Positions 47,786 through 56,009 of a stretch of DNA of 64,000 nt are shown here, one piece after another; positions within the stretch are counted from its first letter, which is position 1, and every line of letters starts with the position of its first letter. The notes below the pieces were generated by a model. The model was not told the DNA's origin. It did no database searches and saw only the letters and a list, made by a program, of their open reading frames with translations. A program made the position numbers and the translations under genes. This DNA comes from Xanthomonas sp. 3793. GTDB lineage: Bacteria > Pseudomonadota > Gammaproteobacteria > Xanthomonadales > Xanthomonadaceae. The DNA lies in NCBI RefSeq assembly GCF_024806835.1, contig NZ_JANTYU010000004.1:310001-374000 (forward strand), written 5' to 3'.

Positions 47786-48928
47786 TTACAGCTTGCCGGC
47801 GCCGGCCTTGGCCTTGACGTCTGCAGCCACCTTGTTGGCAGACAGCAGGTTGTAGGTATAAGGCGGTTTCCAGCCGATGTTGCTGTTCCAGGAGCAGCTC
47901 AAGGCCTTGCCATTGAGCAGCGAGCCCTGGTCGCGGTACACGCTGCCCTTGTAATCGGCAGCGATCTTGTCGCAGCTGCTCACGCCGCTGATATCGAAGG
48001 CATTGTTCTCGGAGAAGATCTTCGATTCCTTGCCTACGCCATGCGCGTGCGAGAACGGGTAGACCTTATTGCTGGTGCTGCCCACGTGGTAGTTGTTGTA
48101 CAGATGCACCTGGCCGAAACGCACCCGCGGTGCACGTGCGGAAATGTTTTCGAACAAGGTGTTGTGGATGGTCACCTTGAGCTTGCCGCTGTCGGTGCTG
48201 GACGCGCTGTCGCTGGAACCGATCAGGCTGTTCTTCTCGTGCGACTTGAATGCCGAGTACGAGATGGTCACGAAGTTGGCGCCCTTCTTGACGTCCATCG
48301 CGCCATCGTGGTGCTGCTTGGGTCGGCCATTGGCGGTGCCGTTCTGATCGTCGGTGCGACGACCATCGGTAAAGGTCACGTGGTCCACCCAGACATTGGT
48401 GGCAGCTTCCACGGTCAGGCCGTCGTACTCGGAATTCCAGTTGCCTTTGTCGCCATCGTCGGCATCCCACTTCGGTTCCGGATCCCACGGATTTTCGATG
48501 GTGAGGTTGCGCACGATGACGTCGTTGGCCTTGACGTAGAAATAGCCTTCGCGGATTTCTGCATTGGTGCCGACGCCGATCAGCGTGGTCTTGGTCGGGA
48601 TATCCAGACGCGCGCGCGTCTTCATGTCAGAGGTCTTGGTGTAGGCCTTGCCTTCGCTGATGTCGATGACACCCTTGACCTTGATGATGCGCCCGTTACT
48701 GCCCGCGCCGGCCTTCAGCGCAGCCTTCAATTGCGCTGCATTGGTGACGGTATAGATGTCCGCTGCAGAGGCTTTGGAACCGCCCTTTGTGCCGCCGTTC
48801 TGGGTGGCCCAGCCGGTGGTGGCAACTTCCAGCGCAGGGTCTGCTGCATAGGCGGTGGTCGACAACAACGCGGCGCTCAACATAACGCCCACAACGGTAC
48901 GTCCCACAACAGTCGATGCGTTCGACAT
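47786..48928 (-). CDS. pel: Pectate lyase (polysaccharide lyase family 1), first of tandem pair
   Basis: 380 aa secreted enzyme cleaving polygalacturonate by beta-elimination. Signal peptide ([19 protein letters not shown]). The parallel beta-helix PL1 core has [40 protein letters not shown] and [17 protein letters not shown] with the catalytic Arg, plus the calcium-site Asp residues. Residues from [18 protein letters not shown] to the end are almost the same as in the copy at 49170. ATG 48928 chosen by the signal peptide; a start further upstream would run through the leader hairpin. In Xanthomonas campestris a tandem pelA1/pelA2 pair is known. Confidence 0.94.
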   Translation of the reverse strand: MSNASTVVGRTVVGVMLSAALLSTTAYAADPALEVATTGWATQNGGTKGGSKASAADIYTVTNAAQLKAALKAGAGSNGRIIKVKGVIDISEGKAYTKTSDMKTRARLDIPTKTTLIGVGTNAEIREGYFYVKANDVIVRNLTIENPWDPEPKWDADDGDKGNWNSEYDGLTVEAATNVWVDHVTFTDGRRTDDQNGTANGRPKQHHDGAMDVKKGANFVTISYSAFKSHEKNSLIGSSDSASSTDSGKLKVTIHNTLFENISARAPRVRFGQVHLYNNYHVGSTSNKVYPFSHAHGVGKESKIFSENNAFDISGVSSCDKIAADYKGSVYRDQGSLLNGKALSCSWNSNIGWKPPYTYNLLSANKVAADVKAKAGAGKL

Positions 48929-48961
48929 GGTGATGAAGTCTCTTGATTGAGTGATGCGTGA

Positions 48962-48980
48962 CACGCCGCTGCGCGGCGTG
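48962..48980 (-). promoter_or_regulatory. GC-rich hairpin in the leader of the first pectate lyase
   Basis: 8-bp stem CACGCCGC / GCGGCGTG with a 3-nt loop, 34 nt before the start codon. A similar hairpin with a 3-nt loop stands 30 nt before the second pectate lyase start. Confidence 0.5.
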
Positions 48981-49169
48981 CTCCCCGTGCGTTCGCCCAG
49001 GCCAACAGGCCAGTCCCCTAGCGAACCCGGCCGATGCTAATGCTTCTGTACATTATTTAAAAGTACATTTTCAACATGTTGCACCTGCGTTTCTGGAATG
49101 GCTACGCGCCACGCGCAGCGCACGTTGTCGTGCACTGCGCGTGGCAACGTTTTCAGCAAGTGCGATCGC

Positions 49170-50303
49170 TTACAGCTTGCCGGCGCCTGCTTTTGCCTTG
49201 ACGTCCGCAGCCACCTTGTCGGCCGACAGCAGGCTGTAGGTGTAAGGCGGCGTCCAACCGATGTTGCTGTTCCAGGAGCAGCTCAAGGCCTTGCCATTGA
49301 GCAGCGAGCCCTGGTCGCGATACACGCTGCCACCGTAGTCGGCGGCGATCTTGTCGCAGCTGCTCACGCCGCTGATGTCGAACACGTTGCGCTCGGAAAA
49401 GATCTTCGATTCCTTGCCCACGCCATGCGCGTGCGAGAACGGGTAGACCTTATTGCTGGTACTGCCCACGTGGTAGTTGTTGTACAGATGCACCTGGCCG
49501 AAACGCACACGCGGTGCACGTGCGGAGATGTTCTCGAACAAGGTGTTGTGGATGGTCACCTTGAGCTTGCCGCTATCGGTGCTGGAGGCGCTGTCGCTGG
49601 AACCGATCAGGTCGTTCTTCTCGTGCGACTTGAACGCGGAGTAGGAAATGGTGACGAAGTTGGCGCCCTTCTTGACGTCCATCGCGCCATCGTGATGCTG
49701 CTTGGGTCGGCCATTGGCGGTGCCGTTCTGATCGTCGGTGCGGCGACCATCGGTAAAGGTCACGTGGTCCACCCAGACGTTGGTGGCGCCTTCCACGGTT
49801 AGGCCGTCGTACTCGGAATTCCAGTTGCCGGCGCTGCCGTCATCCGGATCCCAGACCGGCTCCGGGTCCCACGGATTTTCGATGGTGAGGTTGCGGATGA
49901 TGACGTCGTTGGCCTTGACGTACATGTAGCCTTCGCGGATCTCGGCGTTGCTGGTGATGCCGATCAAGGTGGTCTTGGTCGGGATATCCAGACGCGCACG
50001 CGTCTTCATGTCCGAGGTCTTGGTGTACGGCTTGCCTTCGCTGACATCAATGATTCCGCTGATCTTGATGATGCGCCCGTTGCTGCCCACGCTGGCCTTC
50101 AGCGCGGCCTTCAGCTCGGCGGCATTCTTGACGGTATAGATGTTGGCAGCGGCGGCCTTGGAGCCGCCCTTGGTGCCGCCGTTCTGTGTCGCCCACCCAG
50201 TGGTTGCCACTTCCAGCGCTGGATCGGCGCTTGCAATGCCGGTGAGCAGCAACGACCCGACAAACAGCGACGCGGCGGCCGCCGTCGAAAATTTCGGCTT
50301 CAT
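49170..50303 (-). CDS. pel: Pectate lyase (polysaccharide lyase family 1), second of tandem pair
   Basis: 377 aa, near-identical in the mature region to the copy at 47786. Differences cluster in the signal peptide ([25 protein letters not shown] here), around [15 protein letters not shown] ([15 protein letters not shown] in the other) and at a few scattered sites such as [14 protein letters not shown] against [14 protein letters not shown]. All catalytic segments are kept. Both copies look intact. The different signal peptides but conserved mature part point to a duplication followed by gene conversion or strong selection on the enzyme. Confidence 0.95.
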   Translation of the reverse strand: MKPKFSTAAAASLFVGSLLLTGIASADPALEVATTGWATQNGGTKGGSKAAAANIYTVKNAAELKAALKASVGSNGRIIKISGIIDVSEGKPYTKTSDMKTRARLDIPTKTTLIGITSNAEIREGYMYVKANDVIIRNLTIENPWDPEPVWDPDDGSAGNWNSEYDGLTVEGATNVWVDHVTFTDGRRTDDQNGTANGRPKQHHDGAMDVKKGANFVTISYSAFKSHEKNDLIGSSDSASSTDSGKLKVTIHNTLFENISARAPRVRFGQVHLYNNYHVGSTSNKVYPFSHAHGVGKESKIFSERNVFDISGVSSCDKIAADYGGSVYRDQGSLLNGKALSCSWNSNIGWTPPYTYSLLSADKVAADVKAKAGAGKL

Positions 50304-51125
50304 CTTGATGTCTCCCTCGAATGGGTTCGATACGCCGCGTGGCGGCGCATCCCTCGTCTAGCGACTGCGGAACGTACTTTTCATCTCTGTAATGTTCAGT
50401 TCCGCGACACGGATACTAGGAGCATCGCAATCGCTTGTATCTAGGCAATGCATCGATGTGCACGCGCAGTCACGCAAACGGTTGCGAGACACCACAGAGA
50501 AGACAAAACGTTGTAATCAAGACATGCGGAGACAGCGCCAAGGACACTGCAGCGCAGCATGATGCGTGTCGCATTGCAGCTGGACATGCATCCGAGCCAG
50601 CGTGTTGCCGCGATCACATCTGCGCGCTTTTTCCAGGCAAAAGCATCGGTTGCAACGTGCCGATGACACGCGCGTGCGCGTTGCGCGCACGCTTGAGGCG
50701 TTCGACGCGAACGCACTGCCTCTGGTCGAGGCAAGTATGGAAACCGCGACGCGCCATGCGAGCAACCGGCACACGCAAAACCGCTGTGATGCTGCTGACC
50801 GGATGAAGCGCCTGGCACACGCGCGCTGCCTGCTACAAGCTGCCGTCAAGACAATGGGATCGACCACATCGCGCCGACCAACATCGCTGCCGCGTTGCAT
50901 GCACTCGGCAGAACATGCCAGCCGGCGTCGCTTTCGCATGCAACACCCAATGCGCGCCCCGGACCCGTACGCGACTGACTGCAGCGGCCCAAGCCAAAGC
51001 GCCCTCAGGCCGGCGCGCACGTTTCCTGCGCACGGCCGTCGGTATGCGCACACGTCATGCGTGCGGTCGGCGCCTGCAATCGATTCGATGATGGGCAACC
51101 CGCGTAGGCGGGGCTGCTGCGTCGC
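50304..51125. other. Long intergenic region (822 bp), contents unknown
   Basis: Lies upstream of the second pectate lyase and beyond the 3' end of rimI. Open frames here overlap each other on both strands, lack Shine-Dalgarno sequences and encode Arg/Cys/Thr/His-rich strings with no domain. The left end holds the pel leader hairpin at 50333-50347 (CGCCGC / GCGGCG). A TGAAAAGTAC motif (minus strand, 50374-50383) is shared with the other pel upstream region. I see no further gene. Confidence 0.5.
50333..50347 (-). promoter_or_regulatory. GC-rich hairpin in the leader of the second pectate lyase
   Basis: 6-bp stem CGCCGC / GCGGCG with a GTG loop, 30 nt before the start codon, in the same place as the leader hairpin of the other copy. 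Confidence 0.45.
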
Positions 51126-51608
51126 TCAGGAAAACCCTTCGAAGAACAACTCGATCGCCATCACCAACGCATCTTCGCGTCCGGTGTGGGAAGGGTAGTA
51201 GCGCGGGCGACGGCCGATCTCGTTGAAGCCTTCGGAGTGATACAGCGCAATCGCCGAAGGATTGGACGGACGCACCTCCAGAAATGCGCGCCGCGCGCCG
51301 CGGTCGCAGGCACCCTTGATCAGCGCACGCAACAATGCGCGGCCATGTCCTTGCGACTGCGCTTCCGGCGCGATGCAGACGTTGAGGACATGCGCCTCGT
51401 CGGCGGCAACGCTGATGATGCCGTAGCCGATGACCTGGCCGCCCTGCTCCATCACCCAACCCGGGTAGCCCGCCTGCAGGCAATCGCGAAAGATGCTGCG
51501 CGTCCACGGAAACGGATAGGCACGTTGCTCGATCTCCATCACCACGTCCAGATCGCTTTCGCGCATGGCACGCAGCGCCGTGGGCAGCGGGGCGTTCATT
51601 GCGCTCAC
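51126..51608 (-). CDS. rimI: Ribosomal protein S18 alanine N-acetyltransferase RimI
   Basis: 160 aa GNAT acetyltransferase. MRESDLDVVMEIEQRAYPFPWTRSIFRDCL at the N terminus, VLNVCIAPEAQSQGHGRALL (acetyl-CoA pyrophosphate loop QxxGxG/A) and FLEVRPSNPSAIALYHSEGFNEIGRRPRYY are the RimI signatures. GTG 51608 overlaps the stop of the preceding gene (GTGA), suggesting coupled translation; ATG 51599 is the alternative. The order holD-like then rimI repeats the E. coli holD-rimI operon. Confidence 0.95.
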   Translation of the reverse strand: MSAMNAPLPTALRAMRESDLDVVMEIEQRAYPFPWTRSIFRDCLQAGYPGWVMEQGGQVIGYGIISVAADEAHVLNVCIAPEAQSQGHGRALLRALIKGACDRGARRAFLEVRPSNPSAIALYHSEGFNEIGRRPRYYPSHTGREDALVMAIELFFEGFS

Positions 51609-52069
51609 GCCGGGTCCTGCCGGCGACGCAGCGCGCGCAGCTGCGGCCACAGCGCGCGCTTGGCGGCCGGGTTGCCACGCAACTCGGCCAGTGGCCAGGA
51701 GGCCATCAAGGCTTGCGTCGACGGGTCGCCCGGGTCGCAACCGGACGCGCGCAGCAACGCCATCTGCAAGCGGTCGGGCAGACCAACGCGGCTGCGTCGT
51801 TGCGGTGCAGCCGCCGAACCTGTGCCGGGCGCATGCGACTGCGCCGGCGCGGCGGGCGCAGTACGACGTGCCGGCGGTGCAGCCGCCGGAGCCGCCGGCG
51901 CGAGACGCGGCTCACGCATGGGTGCAGGCGCCGGCGCGTGCTCTACGAGGTCAACCGGCGCCGGCGGCGCATCGGCGGTGTCGCGATCCAGATACACGGT
52001 GTGCCCCATCGCCTGCAGGCACGAGACCTGCAGGTCCGACCACACCGGTTCGTGCGCAGACTCGCTCAT
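51605..52069 (-). CDS. holD: Probable DNA polymerase III psi subunit (diverged HolD)
   Basis: 154 aa. The C-terminal part PLAELRGNPAAKRALWPQL (residues 126-144) matches E. coli HolD, which has ALTDLRANPTARAALWQQI in the same place. The N-terminal LQAMGHTVYLDRD resembles the HolD chi-binding N terminus. Between them is an Ala/Pro-rich linker of about 60 residues that E. coli HolD lacks. The gene precedes rimI with overlap, as in E. coli. HolD links the clamp loader through chi to SSB. The assignment rests on motif memory plus synteny, so treat it as probable. Confidence 0.6.
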   Translation of the reverse strand: MSESAHEPVWSDLQVSCLQAMGHTVYLDRDTADAPPAPVDLVEHAPAPAPMREPRLAPAAPAAAPPARRTAPAAPAQSHAPGTGSAAAPQRRSRVGLPDRLQMALLRASGCDPGDPSTQALMASWPLAELRGNPAAKRALWPQLRALRRRQDPA

Positions 52070-52079
52070 GGGTACAGAC

Positions 52080-52853
52080 TCATGGCAGCTCGGGCACGCG
52101 CCGCCAGCGCCGCCACAGCCACATCGCCGGGCCGGACAACGCGTACAGCACCCCGATCACCAGCAGCGACCGCGCCAGGTCGATCACCAGCAACGCGATC
52201 ACCACCGTGGCGACCGCCAATGCCAGGAACGGCACACGGTCGGCACGCGGGCCACGCGCGCCGCCCTTGAAGCTCCAGAAGCGGATCCGGCTGACCATCA
52301 ACAGCGCCGATACCACCGTGACCGCCAGCGCCACGTAGCGCAGCTGCTCGCCGTCGAAGCCCAGGCTGTCGTCGGCGAACGCCCACACGAAGGACATCAT
52401 CAAGCCGGCCGCGGCCGGACTGGCCAGACCGATGAACCAGCGCTTGTCGACCACGCCGACCTGGGTGTTGAAGCGCGCCAGCCGCAGCGCCGCGCAAGCG
52501 GCATACAAGAAGGCGGCCGACCAGCCGACCCGGCCCATCACGTTGCTGTCGTATTTCAGCGCCGACAGCGACCAGTGGTACATCACAAGCGCCGGGGCCA
52601 TGCCGAAGCTGACCAGATCGGCCAGCGAGTCGTACTGCACGCCGAATTCGCTGCTGGTGTTGGTCAGGCGCGCGACCCGGCCGTCCAGCCCGTCCATCAC
52701 CGCCGCCACGAACACCGCCATCGCCGCCTGGACGAACTGACCATTGGCGGCGGCGATGATGGCGTAGAAACCGGAAAACAGCCCGGCGGTGGTGAACAGG
52801 TTCGGCAGCAGGTAAATCGTGCGCGAGCGCGGGGGCGGTCTCATTTCATCCAT
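52080..52853 (-). CDS. pssA: CDP-diacylglycerol-serine O-phosphatidyltransferase
   Basis: 257 aa membrane enzyme making phosphatidylserine. The CDP-alcohol phosphotransferase motif DGx2ARx8Gx3Dx3D is complete in DGRVARLTNTSSEFGVQYDS with LAD following. The N-terminal IYLLPNLFTTAGLFSGFYAII and several hydrophobic segments fit the type II (Bacillus-like) PssA. ATG 52853 starts the protein (ATG 52844 also possible). Followed after 10 nt by the holD-like gene, so pssA-holD-rimI probably form one operon. Confidence 0.93.
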   Translation of the reverse strand: MDEMRPPPRSRTIYLLPNLFTTAGLFSGFYAIIAAANGQFVQAAMAVFVAAVMDGLDGRVARLTNTSSEFGVQYDSLADLVSFGMAPALVMYHWSLSALKYDSNVMGRVGWSAAFLYAACAALRLARFNTQVGVVDKRWFIGLASPAAAGLMMSFVWAFADDSLGFDGEQLRYVALAVTVVSALLMVSRIRFWSFKGGARGPRADRVPFLALAVATVVIALLVIDLARSLLVIGVLYALSGPAMWLWRRWRRVPELP

Positions 52854-52976
52854 CCGGCAAGTGTAGGGCCTGAGGTCCGTCCGGCGGTAGCGCGCCCGCC
52901 CCGCCGCCGCGCGATCACTTGCCAGCGCGGGCCGCGGATGCTGCAATCGCGGGGGGAATCATCCAGGGGAAGCCAC

Positions 52977-53375
52977 ATGCACCTGTCGTCCGGGCTTTGC
53001 GCCCTGTTGCTGCTGCTCAGCGCCACTGCAGGCGCCACCGATCTGTATAAATGGAAGGACGCCAAGGGCGTGACCCACTACACCGAAACCCCGCCGCCGA
53101 CCGGCCAGCGCTACGAATCGCGTCGGATCGACGCCCGCAGCGGCACTGCGGCCATCGCCGCGCCAGAGGCTGCCACCCCGGAATCGGCGGACTGCCTCAC
53201 CGCACGTCGCAACCTGGAACTGCTCAGCGGCAAGGGCGAGGTGACCATGGGCGCCGGCGACGGCAAGCCCGGCACCCCGCTGGACCCGGATGCCCGCGCC
53301 GCGCAGCGCAACCTGGCCGAAGCCGCCGCCAAGGCCTATTGCAAGCCGGCAACGACCGGCGGCCCGGCGAACTGA
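52977..53375 (+). CDS. DUF4124 domain secreted protein
   Basis: 132 aa. Signal peptide at residues 1-20 (CALLLLLSATAGATD), then the short DUF4124 motif DLYKWKDAKGVTHYTETPP with the tyrosine/tryptophan pattern of this family. A Cys-containing C-terminal half follows. Function unknown; such proteins are periplasmic and common in Xanthomonadales. Start ATG 52977 with an AGGGGAAG Shine-Dalgarno. Confidence 0.85.
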   Translation: MHLSSGLCALLLLLSATAGATDLYKWKDAKGVTHYTETPPPTGQRYESRRIDARSGTAAIAAPEAATPESADCLTARRNLELLSGKGEVTMGAGDGKPGTPLDPDARAAQRNLAEAAAKAYCKPATTGGPAN

Positions 53376-53648
53376 ATCCAGCTAGCGCAGCGTGCGCGGC
53401 TGTCGGGATATTCGAGAGTGAGACAACGCACCGCACCATTGGCGCTTCGCATATCGAAGGCGACGCATCCACAGCCCCGGCACTGCGGCCGGGCTCACAC
53501 GGCAGGCCGACGCTCCGGCGTCACCGCCGCCTGACCAGGCAAGCCGGACGCCTGCCACTGCCGCTGCGCAGCGCCACGCAGCCACTGGCCGATGACCGGC
53601 AGGGCGCGACACTGGCAAACTATGGGCTTTCCGCCCAAGCGAAGCCCG

Positions 53649-55343
53649 ATGCGTCTTTCCCAGTTTCACCTGCACACCACCAAGGAAACCCCGGCCGACG
53701 CCGAGCTGGTCAGCCACCGTCTGATGCTGCGCGCGGGCATGATCCGCAAGCTGGCCTCCGGGCTGTACACCTGGTCGCCGCTGGGCTTGCGCGTGCTGCG
53801 CAAGGTCGAGGCGATCGTGCGCGAGGAGATGAACCGCGCCGGGGCGGTGGAAGTGCTGTTCCCCACCATCCAGCCGCGCGAGCTCTGGGATGCCACCGGG
53901 CGTTGGGAAAAGTTCGGCGGGCAGCTGCTCAAGATCAGCGACCGCAAGCAGCAGGAGTTCTGCTACAGCCCCACCGCCGAAGAGGCCGCGGCCGACTTCG
54001 CGCGCCAGGAGATCAACAGCTACAAGCAGCTGCCGCTGAACTTCTACCAGATCCAGACCAAGTTCCGCGATGAGATCCGCCCGCGCTTCGGGGTGATGCG
54101 CGCGCGCGAGTTCCTGATGAAGGACGCCTACTCCTTCCATCTCACCGATGCGGACATGGCGCGCGAATACGACAACATGCGTGCGGCCTACACCCGCATC
54201 TTCACCCGCCTGGGTCTGGAGTTCCGCGCGGTGCAGGCCGACTCTGGCGCCATCGGTGGCGATGCGTCGCAGGAATTCCACGTCATCGCCGACTCCGGCG
54301 AAGACTCGCTGGCGTTCTCCACGGCCTCCGATTACGCCGCCAACGTGGAAACCGCCAGCGCCGCGCTGCCGGGTCCGCGTCCGGAAGCGGCCGAGGCCAT
54401 GCGCCAGGTCGACACGCCCACCCAGAAGACCTGCGAAGACGTCGCCCAGCTGCTGGGCATCGCGCTGCAGCGCACGGTCAAGTCGGTGGCGGTGATGACC
54501 GCCGCCGGCTTCGTGCTGGTACTGGTGCGCGGCGATCACGCCGTCAACGAGATCAAGCTCGGCAAGGTCGCTGGCTTGGCCGGTTACCGCATGGCCAATG
54601 AGGCCGAAATCCGCGACCACCTCGGCTGCGAGCCGGGCTTCCTGGGGCCGGTGAACACCGCCCGCCCGGTGCGCGTGGTGGCCGATCGCGATGTCGCGGC
54701 CATGGCCGATTTCGTGGTCGGCGCCAACGTGGCCGGCGCCCACCTTGCCGGCGTCAACTGGGGCCGTGACCTGCCCGAGCCGGACACGGTGGCCGATGTG
54801 CGCAACGTCATCGACGGCGAACGCGCCGCCGATGGCGGCGAGCTGCGCCTGGCCCGCGGCATCGAAGTGGGGCACGTGTTCCAGCTCGGCAGCCAGTACG
54901 CACAGGCGCTGCAGGCTACCGTCATCGACGAAAGCGGCAAGGTCGCGGTGATGAAGATGGGCTGTTACGGCATCGGTATTTCGCGCATCGTGGCGGCGGC
55001 AATCGAACAGAACCATGATGACGCCGGCATCCTCTGGCCTGCCCCGATGGCACCGTGGCAGGTGGTGGTATGTGTGATCAACCCCAAGCAGGATGCCCAG
55101 GTGGTGGCCGCCGCCCAGGCATTGCTGGACGAATTGATCGCCGCCGGTCTCGACGCCGCATTGGACGATCGCGGCCTGCGTCCCGGCGCAATGTTTGCCG
55201 ATATGGAACTATTGGGCATTCCGCATCGGGTGGTGGTCTCGGAACGTGGATTGGCAGCCGGCACATTTGAATATCGCGCCCGCACCGCCGAATCGGCGGA
55301 AAATCTGGATAAGGCCGGATTATTCTCCCGCCTGGGGTGCTGA
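53649..55343 (+). CDS. proS: Prolyl-tRNA synthetase
   Basis: 564 aa class II aminoacyl-tRNA synthetase, the bacterial type with an inserted editing domain. Motif 2 and 3 segments [26 protein letters not shown] and [17 protein letters not shown] are clear; the INS editing domain lies at about residues 230-390, and the anticodon-binding domain ends in [15 protein letters not shown]. Start ATG 53649 ([15 protein letters not shown]) gives the family length; the frame stays open upstream. Terminator at 55383. Confidence 0.97.
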   Translation: MRLSQFHLHTTKETPADAELVSHRLMLRAGMIRKLASGLYTWSPLGLRVLRKVEAIVREEMNRAGAVEVLFPTIQPRELWDATGRWEKFGGQLLKISDRKQQEFCYSPTAEEAAADFARQEINSYKQLPLNFYQIQTKFRDEIRPRFGVMRAREFLMKDAYSFHLTDADMAREYDNMRAAYTRIFTRLGLEFRAVQADSGAIGGDASQEFHVIADSGEDSLAFSTASDYAANVETASAALPGPRPEAAEAMRQVDTPTQKTCEDVAQLLGIALQRTVKSVAVMTAAGFVLVLVRGDHAVNEIKLGKVAGLAGYRMANEAEIRDHLGCEPGFLGPVNTARPVRVVADRDVAAMADFVVGANVAGAHLAGVNWGRDLPEPDTVADVRNVIDGERAADGGELRLARGIEVGHVFQLGSQYAQALQATVIDESGKVAVMKMGCYGIGISRIVAAAIEQNHDDAGILWPAPMAPWQVVVCVINPKQDAQVVAAAQALLDELIAAGLDAALDDRGLRPGAMFADMELLGIPHRVVVSERGLAAGTFEYRARTAESAENLDKAGLFSRLGC

Positions 55344-55382
55344 TCAAACCGGGCAATCACGCTCCAATTGGATGAACACAAG

Positions 55383-55407
55383 GCGCCGATTTATTTCGGC
55401 GCATTTG
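55383..55407 (+). terminator. Terminator of proS
   Basis: 7-bp stem GCGCCGA / TCGGCGC (55383-55389 with 55396-55402) with an AT-rich loop and a short ATTT tail. It abuts the H-NS gene promoter. Confidence 0.65.
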
Positions 55408-55433
55408 TCATGCGGGTTTTCTGACATTATGAT
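55405..55433 (+). promoter_or_regulatory. Sigma-70-type promoter of the H-NS-family gene
   Basis: TTGTCA (55405-55410) and TATGAT (55428-55433) with 17-bp spacing, one mismatch each from the consensus hexamers. It precedes the H-NS-family start by about 53 nt. This is among the best promoters in the window, consistent with an abundant nucleoid protein. Confidence 0.75.
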
Positions 55434-55486
55434 GGCGCCGCTGCCAAGGACCGGCATTCTTTCTCTCTCAATCTTCCGGAGTAGTG

Positions 55487-55951
55487 ATGTCGATCGATCT
55501 TTCTGGCCTGTCGGCCAAGCAGCTGGGCGCCCTGATCAAAAATGCAAAGAAGCAGCAGACCGTGGTTGCCAAGCGCGCCCCGATCGCCAAGGTTCGCACG
55601 CAGCTGACCCGCGCGGCTAAAGCCCAGGGTTATTCCATCGAAGAATTGTTTGGTACCGCCGCCAGTGCCGGCCCGGGTCGTCCGGCCGCTGCCGGCAAGC
55701 CGGGTCCGCGCGCCGGCCGCAAGCTGGGCAAGGTTGCGCCGAAATACCGCAACCCGTCCAATGCCCAGGAAACCTGGACCGGCCGTGGCAAGCAGCCGCG
55801 CTGGCTGGCCGAACTGACCGCTGCTGGCAAGAAGGTGGAAGACTTCCTGATCAGCAAGGTCGGCGGCGCTGCAAAGAAGGCATCGGCAAAAAAGGCCGCG
55901 CCACGCAAGACGGCCACCAAGCGCGCTGCCAAGAAGTCCAAGGCCGCTTGA
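55487..55951 (+). CDS. H-NS family nucleoid protein
   Basis: 154 aa. The N terminus (LSGLSAKQLGALIKNAKKQQTVV) is helical and likely an oligomerisation region. The H-NS DNA-binding motif is AQETWTGRGKQPRWLAEL near residues 92-110, preceded by PKYRNPSN. The linker is Gly/Pro/Ala-rich, and the C-terminal 35 residues are a Lys/Ala repeat tail (KKASAKKAAPRKTATKRAAK), like a histone H1 tail. Start ATG 55487 has CCGGAG upstream. It is likely to silence horizontally acquired or AT-rich genes. A long near-palindromic terminator follows. Confidence 0.92.
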   Translation: MSIDLSGLSAKQLGALIKNAKKQQTVVAKRAPIAKVRTQLTRAAKAQGYSIEELFGTAASAGPGRPAAAGKPGPRAGRKLGKVAPKYRNPSNAQETWTGRGKQPRWLAELTAAGKKVEDFLISKVGGAAKKASAKKAAPRKTATKRAAKKSKAA

Positions 55952-55957
55952 TCCAGT

Positions 55958-55992
55958 CCAATAAAAACGCCGGCATTGCCGGCGTTTTATTG
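55958..55992. terminator. Bidirectional terminator between H-NS gene and ThrE-like gene
   Basis: Core stem AAAACGCCGGC / GCCGGCGTTTT (55964-55974 with 55978-55988), extended by CCAATA / TATTGG with one bulged A. T-rich and A-rich flanks work in both directions. It lies between convergent genes. Confidence 0.85.
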
Positions 55993-56009
55993 GACGATTT
56001 TCTGGCAGC

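Noticed and set aside
50566-51198. Open frame of about 210 codons in the gap after rimI
   Set aside because: Arg/Cys/Thr-rich, no Shine-Dalgarno, runs into the rimI gene on the opposite strand, no family resemblance.
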